Part shown: in pieces, positions 58,290-64,000 of the stretch
Layout: each line of letters starts with the position of its first letter
How positions within the stretch are numbered: position 1 is the first letter of the stretch
Source of the DNA: Brienomyrus brachyistius
Lineage: Eukaryota > Chordata > Actinopteri > Osteoglossiformes > Mormyridae
NCBI RefSeq assembly: GCF_023856365.1
Contig: NW_026042451.1
Span: 1 to 64,000, forward strand
DNA: 64,000 nt
Reading direction: 5' to 3'
Made by a program: the position numbers and the translations under genes
The notes under the pieces: generated by a model
What the model was told of the DNA's origin: nothing
The model's database searches: none
Seen by the model: only the letters and a program-made list of their open reading frames with translations

Positions 58290-58967
58290 GAAACAACTGC
58301 TATCACAACTAGAGATTGATGAGGTACAACACGATTGCTACGACAAGGGGGAGCCAGGACGACAGGTCAGGGGGGAGATATCATCATCCCCACATTCCGA
58401 GATTGGGTACCAAGCCCCATATATATTAGTAGGCTGAATACAAGAGCAGCTGACCTGAGAAATAAGAAATAAGCTAAGCTGGAAACCTGGACCCTCCGAC
58501 CAAGAATGCGTGAAGTACCCTACTAGAAGATGTACGTAGAAGACTACTACAGATCAGCTGATCTACACCACAGCAACAGTGATCCTTGAGCTGGACCGTC
58601 TTTGAAGACTCCGTAAATCTCCGTATAATAATATATATCTACGGGAACGAGCAGAGAACAAGAACAAGATTTGTAAATGTAAGATTTGAAGGACCCGGCA
58701 TGAAAAATAGAATAGTTCTCGTCATTAGTGAACATGTGTCTCGTCATTGTGTATCATGGACAGTAAGAGGGGGATTATAACGTCTAAAAAGTATGATGGT
58801 CTGTCGATAAATCAATCAGATAAATAATGAAGTCGTTTTCGCTGGAAAAGCCATCTCAGGCTGTCAAGTCTCCCGTTTTGGCCGGGAAACTACCGTATTT
58901 TACTTCTCTTTCGCGCCGTCCTCCCGTATTAGTATTTTCCCGTAAATCTCCCTTATATTATATAGTT

Positions 58968-59038
58968 GCTGGATAGTGTAGTGGTAAGATCGCCGCCTTT
59001 CACACGGGAGACCGGGGTTCGAATCCCGGTTGTGGCCA
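58968..59038 (+). tRNA. tRNA-Glu(UUC)-like element, U22, single copy
   Basis: E upstream, CCAGAAACAACT downstream, as in U17 and U19. Confidence 0.5.
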
Positions 59039-61501
59039 GAAACAACTGCTATCACAACTAGAGATTGATGAGGTACAACACGATTGCTACGACAAGGGGG
59101 AGCCAGGACGACAGGTCAGGGGGGAGATATCATCATCCCCACATTCCGAGATTGGGTACCAAGCCCCATATATATTAGTAGGCTGAATACAAGAGCAGCT
59201 GACCTGAGAAATAAGAAATAAGCTAAGCTGGAAACCTGGACCCTCCGACCAAGAATGCGTGAAGTACCCTCAGAAGGTCTACTAGAAGATGTACGTAGAA
59301 GACTACTACAGATCAGCTGATCTACACCACAGCAACAGTGATCCTTGAGCTGGACCGTCTTTGAAGACTCCGTAACTCTCAGATTTAAGGCAGTATAGTT
59401 TTCCCTAAGAGAACTATAGAAACTTCGGCTAAACCCACCAAACTGAGAGAGCCTCTCACATGGCAGAACAAGGGAATTACGACCACCCCCTAAAGTGATC
59501 TGATTGGCTGAGGACTTGAGAACCAAGGCCAACAATGCCCCTAAAATTAACCGTTGACCGAAATTGGTCAGTCTTCAGAGACATGCCATCACCTGGTTTG
59601 GATACTTAAGGAAGGGCCTCAGAAGGATTCGGGGAGTTACTCTGTAATCAGAGCTCCCACAGAGAACTGCGTGAAAGTCCATCTGTAGTCAGATACTTTC
59701 CGCAGAACTTTGTGCACTCTCAGCTGAGGAATGTGATTGTTTAATATTGTATTTGTCCAAATGTATTTACAAGTATGTGGCCACATGTCAATAATTATAT
59801 ATTGTAATATGTTTAATAAATGTTGTCTTGATTACTTCATGACTGTCTGATTTGCTAACTTCTTTATAAACTTTCCAGATTGGACTTCTATCCTGATTAG
59901 GACTAAAGTGATAAATACTATCTTGCAGCCTCTGGGTTAAATCCCCTTTATCCGGGTCCCAAACTCGACTGCCCAAGTTAAGTTAGGTGGATACCAAAAC
60001 CGCACCTCTGGAGTTCGCACACGCTCAGTTACGGGCCGACTTAACCTCTGAGGTCAACACATGCTGATGAAAGGTACCGGTCTGCCCTCTGAGGGGCGTA
60101 CACACTATGTTCCTAGGCACCGGGCATAGTCCCTGAGACGCTCACATGGTAAGACAATGGGCGGCATCGGCGGAGTCCCTGAGACGAGCCCAAAGTAAAA
60201 CCTCGTACAAACTACCGCAACAAAAGGTGCGCCGTCACAGCCGCTGAGGTTGACACATGTTATGATATGGGCTGCCCCCGGCTGAGCCTCTGAGGTGGAT
60301 GTACGTGTGGTTCGGGTAAACATCGGCTTAATCTCCGAGGCACCCACATGCTCAGTAATTGGCAGACACTGGGCCTTTGGGAAATTATATAGGTCGAGGG
60401 ACCCGAATAATCAGAGGCTGACATTGTCTTAAATGGTGCCGATTTCCGTGCATCTAAGACAAACCCTGTGGAACAAGCCCACGGATCGCCCTGTCGGCCG
60501 AGGCGAATCTGGCGGACTCCTTCGTCAGGGGTAAACTAGAGTTGGTAATCTAAAGGAGAGTCCCGAAGTAATCCGAACAACATAAACGTCATGACTACAA
60601 TATACTGAAATAAGGTCATTAATAAAATGGAGTCAGATGTGTGTCTAAAAGAATATCTTGTATATTAAAAAGGGTAAGTAATTCCCAGGAGCGCTTGGAA
60701 GGACCAACACGCATTCACAGCCTTCGGCTGCGCCATTGGATTCCGCCATTGGGCCAGTGGGCGGCTCCCTACATTGATGAGGTACAACACGATTGCTACG
60801 ACAAGGGGGAGCCAGGACGACAGGTCAGGGGGGAGATATCATCATCCCCACATTCCGAGATTGGGTACCAAGCCCCATATATATTAGTAGGCTGAATACA
60901 AGAGCAGCTGACCTGAGAAATAAGAAATAAGCTAAGCTGGAAACCTGGACCCTCCGACCAAGAATGCGTGAAGTACCCTCAGAAGGTCTACTAGAAGATG
61001 TACGTAGAAGACTACTACAGATCAGCTGATCTACACCACAGCAACAGTGATCCTTGAGCTGGACCGTCTTTGAAGACTCCGTAAATCTCCGTATAATAAT
61101 ATATATCTACGGGAACGAGCAGAGAACAAGAACAAGATTTGTAAATGTAAGATTTGAAGGACCCGGCATGAAAAATAGAATAGTTCTCGTCATTAGTGAA
61201 CATGTGTCTCGTCATTGTGTATCATGGACAGTAAGAGGGGGATCAATAGAGTGTTGTTATTATAACGTCTAAAAAGTATGATGGTCTGTCGATAAATCAA
61301 TCAGATAAATAATGAAGTCGTTTTCGCGAACACGCTGGAAAAGCCAGGGGCCGGACCGACTGTAGGGGGCGTGGCCAGAGACAGCCATCTCAGGCTGTCA
61401 AGTCTCCCGTTTTGGCCGGGAAACTACCGTATTTTACTTCTCTTTCCCGCCGTCCTCCCGTATTAGTATTTTCCCGTAAATCTCCCTTATATTATATAGT
61501 T
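58968..61501 (+). repeat. Satellite unit U22 (2534 bp): duplicate of U19
   Basis: Same single tRNA-like copy, same C-to-B joint and same length as U19, offset by 4398 bp. Confidence 0.93.
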
Positions 61502-61572
61502 GCTGGATAGTGTAGTGGTAAGATCGCCGCCTTTCACACGGGAGACCGGGGTTCGAATCCCGGTTGTGGCCA
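61502..61572 (+). tRNA. tRNA-Glu(UUC)-like element, U23 copy 1
   Basis: No change from the U1 sequence. Confidence 0.5.
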
Positions 61573-61646
61573 AAAATATATTTTATATATTTTATATATT
61601 TATATTATATTTATATTATATTTTTTATATATTGTATTATATAGTT

Positions 61647-61717
61647 GCTGGATAGTGTAGTGGTAAGATCGCCGCCTTTCACACGGGAGACCGGGGTTCG
61701 AATCCCGGTTGTGGCCA
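61647..61717 (+). tRNA. tRNA-Glu(UUC)-like element, U23 copy 2
   Basis: No change; module B follows. Confidence 0.5.
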
Positions 61718-63828
61718 GAAACAACTGCTATCACAACTAGAGATTGATGTAAGGACATAAAACTTATAGGTCCTGCAGGCCCCAACTCTGATCAGCCTGC
61801 ATCAGTCCATCTCAGAGCTCCAAGAAAAGGATCCACTGGCCCAGGCAAGATTGGACTCCACGCATCAAACCATCCCTTTTAAGGAAGGCAAAGCCCTGCC
61901 GGCTCCTGAGAATAACTGGAGCAATACAGAAAAAGCAAGACCTTTCACCCCCTGGAGTGGCCGGAGTTCCACAGTCAAACCACAGCAACAACAGCTGTCA
62001 GTCCCCAGACACAGACACCTTTTCCACTAGAAATAGGATAACTCACCACACATAGATGTTAGGGACAAATACACGCATGTTTGGTCTCGTTTGAATAGGC
62101 ATGAGACGGCGAGTGTTATACACTCAGATTTAAGGCAGTATAGTTTTCCCTAAGAGAACTATAGAAACTTCGGCTAAACCCACCAAACTGAGAGAGCCTC
62201 TCACATGGCAGAACAAGGGAATTACGACCACCCCCTAAAGTGATCTGATTGGCTGAGGACTTGAGAACCAAGGCCAACAATGCCCCTAAAATTAACCGTT
62301 GACCGAAATTGGTCAGTCTTCAGAGACATGCCATCACCTGGTTTGGATACTTAAGGAAGGGCCTCAGAAGGATTCGGGGAGTTACTCTGTAATCAGAGCT
62401 CCCACAGAGAACTGCGTGAAAGTCCATCTGTAGTCAGATACTTTCCGCAGAACTTTGTGCACTCTCAGCTGAGGAATGTGATTGTTTAATATTGTATTTG
62501 TCCAAATGTATTTACAAGTATGTGGCCACATGTCAATAATTATATATTGTAATATGTTTAATAAATGTTGTCTTGATTACTTCATGACTGTCTGATTTGC
62601 TAACTTCTTTATAAACTTTCCAGATTGGACTTCTATCCTGATTAGGACTAAAGTGATAAATACTATCTTGCAGCCTCTGGGTTAAATCCCCTTTATCCGG
62701 GTCCCAAACTCGACTGCCCAAGTTAAGTTAGGTGGATACCAAAACCGCACCTCTGGAGTTCGCACACGCTCAGTTACGGGCCGACTTAACCTCTGAGGTC
62801 AACACATGCTGATGAAAGGTACCGGTCTGCCCTCTGAGGGGCGTACACACTATGTTCCTAGGCACCGGGCATAGTCCCTGAGACGCTCACATGGTAAGAC
62901 AATGGGCGGCATCGGCGGAGTCCCTGAGACGAGCCCAAAGTAAAACCTCGTACAAACTACCGCAACAAAAGGTGCGCCGTCACAGCCGCTGAGGTTGACA
63001 CATGTTATGATATGGGCTGCCCCCGGCTGAGCCTCTGAGGTGGATGTACGTGTGGTTCGGGTAAACATCGGCTTAATCTCCGAGGCACCCACATGCTCAG
63101 TAATTGGCAGACAACACGATTGCTACGACAAGGGGGAGCCAGGACGACAGGTCAGGGGGGAGATATCATCATCCCCACATTCCGAGATTGGGTACCAAGC
63201 CCCATATATATTAGTAGGCTGAATACAAGAGCAGCTGACCTGAGAAATAAGAAATAAGCTAAGCTGGAAACCTGGACCCTCCGACCAAGAATGCGTGAAG
63301 TACCCTCAGAAGGTCTACTAGAAGATGTACGTAGAAGACTACTACAGATCAGCTGATCTACACCACAGCAACAGTGATCCTTGAGCTGGACCGTCTTTGA
63401 AGACTCCGTAAATCTCCGTATAATAATATATATCTACGGGAACGAGCAGAGAACAAGAACAAGATTTGTAAATGTAAGATTTGAAGGACCCGGCATGAAA
63501 AATAGAATAGTTCTCGTCATTAGTGAACATGTGTCTCGTCATTGTGTATCATGGACAGTAAGAGGGGGATCAATAGAGTGTTGTTATTATAACGTCTAAA
63601 AAGTATGATGGTCTGTCGATAAATCAATCAGATAAATAATGAAGTCGTTTTCGCGAACACGCTGGAAAAGCCAGGGGCCGGACCGACTGTAGGGGGCGTG
63701 GCCAGAGACAGCCATCTCAGGCTGTCAAGTCTCCCGTTTTGGCCGGGAAACTACCGTATTTTACTTCTCTTTCCCGCCGTCCTCCCGTATTAGTATTTTC
63801 CCGTAAATCTCCCTTATATTATATAGTT

Positions 63829-63899
63829 GCTGGATAGTGTAGTGGTAAGATCGCCGCCTTTCACACGGGAGACCGGGGTTCGAATCCCGGTTGTGGCCA
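63829..63899 (+). tRNA. tRNA-Glu(UUC)-like element, U24 copy 1
   Basis: No change; 154 bp from copy 2. Confidence 0.5.
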
Positions 63900-63982
63900 A
63901 AAATATATTTTATATATTTTATATATTTTATATATTTATATTATATTTATATTATATTTTTTATATATTGTATTATATAGTT

Positions 63983-64000
63983 GCTGGATAGTGTAGTGGT
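63983..64000 (+). tRNA. tRNA-Glu(UUC)-like element, U24 copy 2, cut by window end
   Basis: Only the first 18 bases are inside the window. Confidence 0.4.

Larger units (their letters stand above)
58074..58967 (+). repeat. Satellite unit U21 (894 bp): pair, C with two deletions, short E
   Basis: TACCCTACTAGAAG lacks about 10 bp, and GGGGGATTATAACG is the deletion shared with U16. Confidence 0.92.
61502..63828 (+). repeat. Satellite unit U23 (2327 bp): pair, B, truncated D, C, long E
   Basis: D (TTGGCAGACA) is fused to C (ACACGATTGCTACG) at a shared ACA. Confidence 0.92.
63829..64000 (+). repeat. Satellite unit U24, cut by window end
   Basis: The array continues beyond the window. The AT spacer here is 9 bp longer (an extra TATATATTT). 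Confidence 0.92.

Noticed and set aside
27729..63599. Recurrent open frames of 60-139 codons in the satellite as real genes
   Set aside because: They overlap on both strands, several start at non-ATG codons, none has a recognisable domain, and they recur only because the units are near-identical.
25746..64000. Calling the array a cluster of functional tRNA-Glu genes
   Set aside because: The acceptor and anticodon stems pair poorly. The Pol III boxes are good, so 'tRNA-like' is the most that can be supported without a covariance-model score.

Overview
The window is nuclear DNA of a vertebrate, almost certainly a ray-finned fish. The evidence is the mix of dispersed repeats: CR1-type LINE pieces with (TTCTTATG)n-like tails, L2-type LINE pieces, teleost-style SINE and ATGGATGG-tailed repeats, and hAT MITEs. 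There are no bacterial operons. Genes are sparse and split by introns, and most open frames are transposon remnants or chance frames inside repeats.

Region 1 (1-14.7 kb) is repeat-rich intergenic DNA. It holds the proline-rich 3' end and probable LTR of a retroelement (1-680), a minus-strand Gag-like remnant split by a 5'-truncated CR1 LINE (1080-2573), a tRNA-type SINE (about 3.7-3.9 kb), a hAT MITE with a perfect 8-bp target duplication (5819-5962), a TIR element inside a CA repeat (8540-8804), L2 and CR1 fragments, and a 46-bp minisatellite of about 24 copies (10.34-11.41 kb).

Region 2 (14.8-19.1 kb) holds the one convincing gene. It is a four-exon, 162-residue secreted cystatin-fold protein of the chemerin/cathelicidin type, with all introns in phase 0. 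A second hAT MITE sits in its third intron. Downstream are a BED-finger fragment of a hAT-type transposon and one isolated exon-like frame that may be immunoglobulin-like.

Region 3 (19.1-21.0 kb) contains a dispersed repeat with an internal 251-bp duplication, then a second copy of the proline-rich retroelement end.

Region 4 (21.04-25.45 kb) is a 29-bp minisatellite of about 152 head-to-tail copies. Every unit carries a CCAAT-box (NF-Y-type) match on the minus strand.

Region 5 (25.45-64 kb, running off the window) is a complex higher-order satellite of near-identical units of about 0.86-2.75 kb, built from a few modules. Each unit starts with one or two tRNA-like elements with TTC at the anticodon position and intact Pol III A and B boxes: 46 copies here, one 5'-truncated and one cut by the window end. 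Module B (about 1 kb) has LTR-like features: an open frame, CCAAT boxes and AATAAA. Module D (about 0.78 kb) has degenerate internal repeats. Module C (about 0.49 kb) and module E (short or long form) lead to the next tRNA-like pair. Units are reshuffled by deletions and fusions, often at short microhomologies, and two rearranged units are exact-length duplicates. This array is the most unusual content of the window. Nothing here shows that it encodes protein; the open frames inside it simply recur because the units are near-identical.
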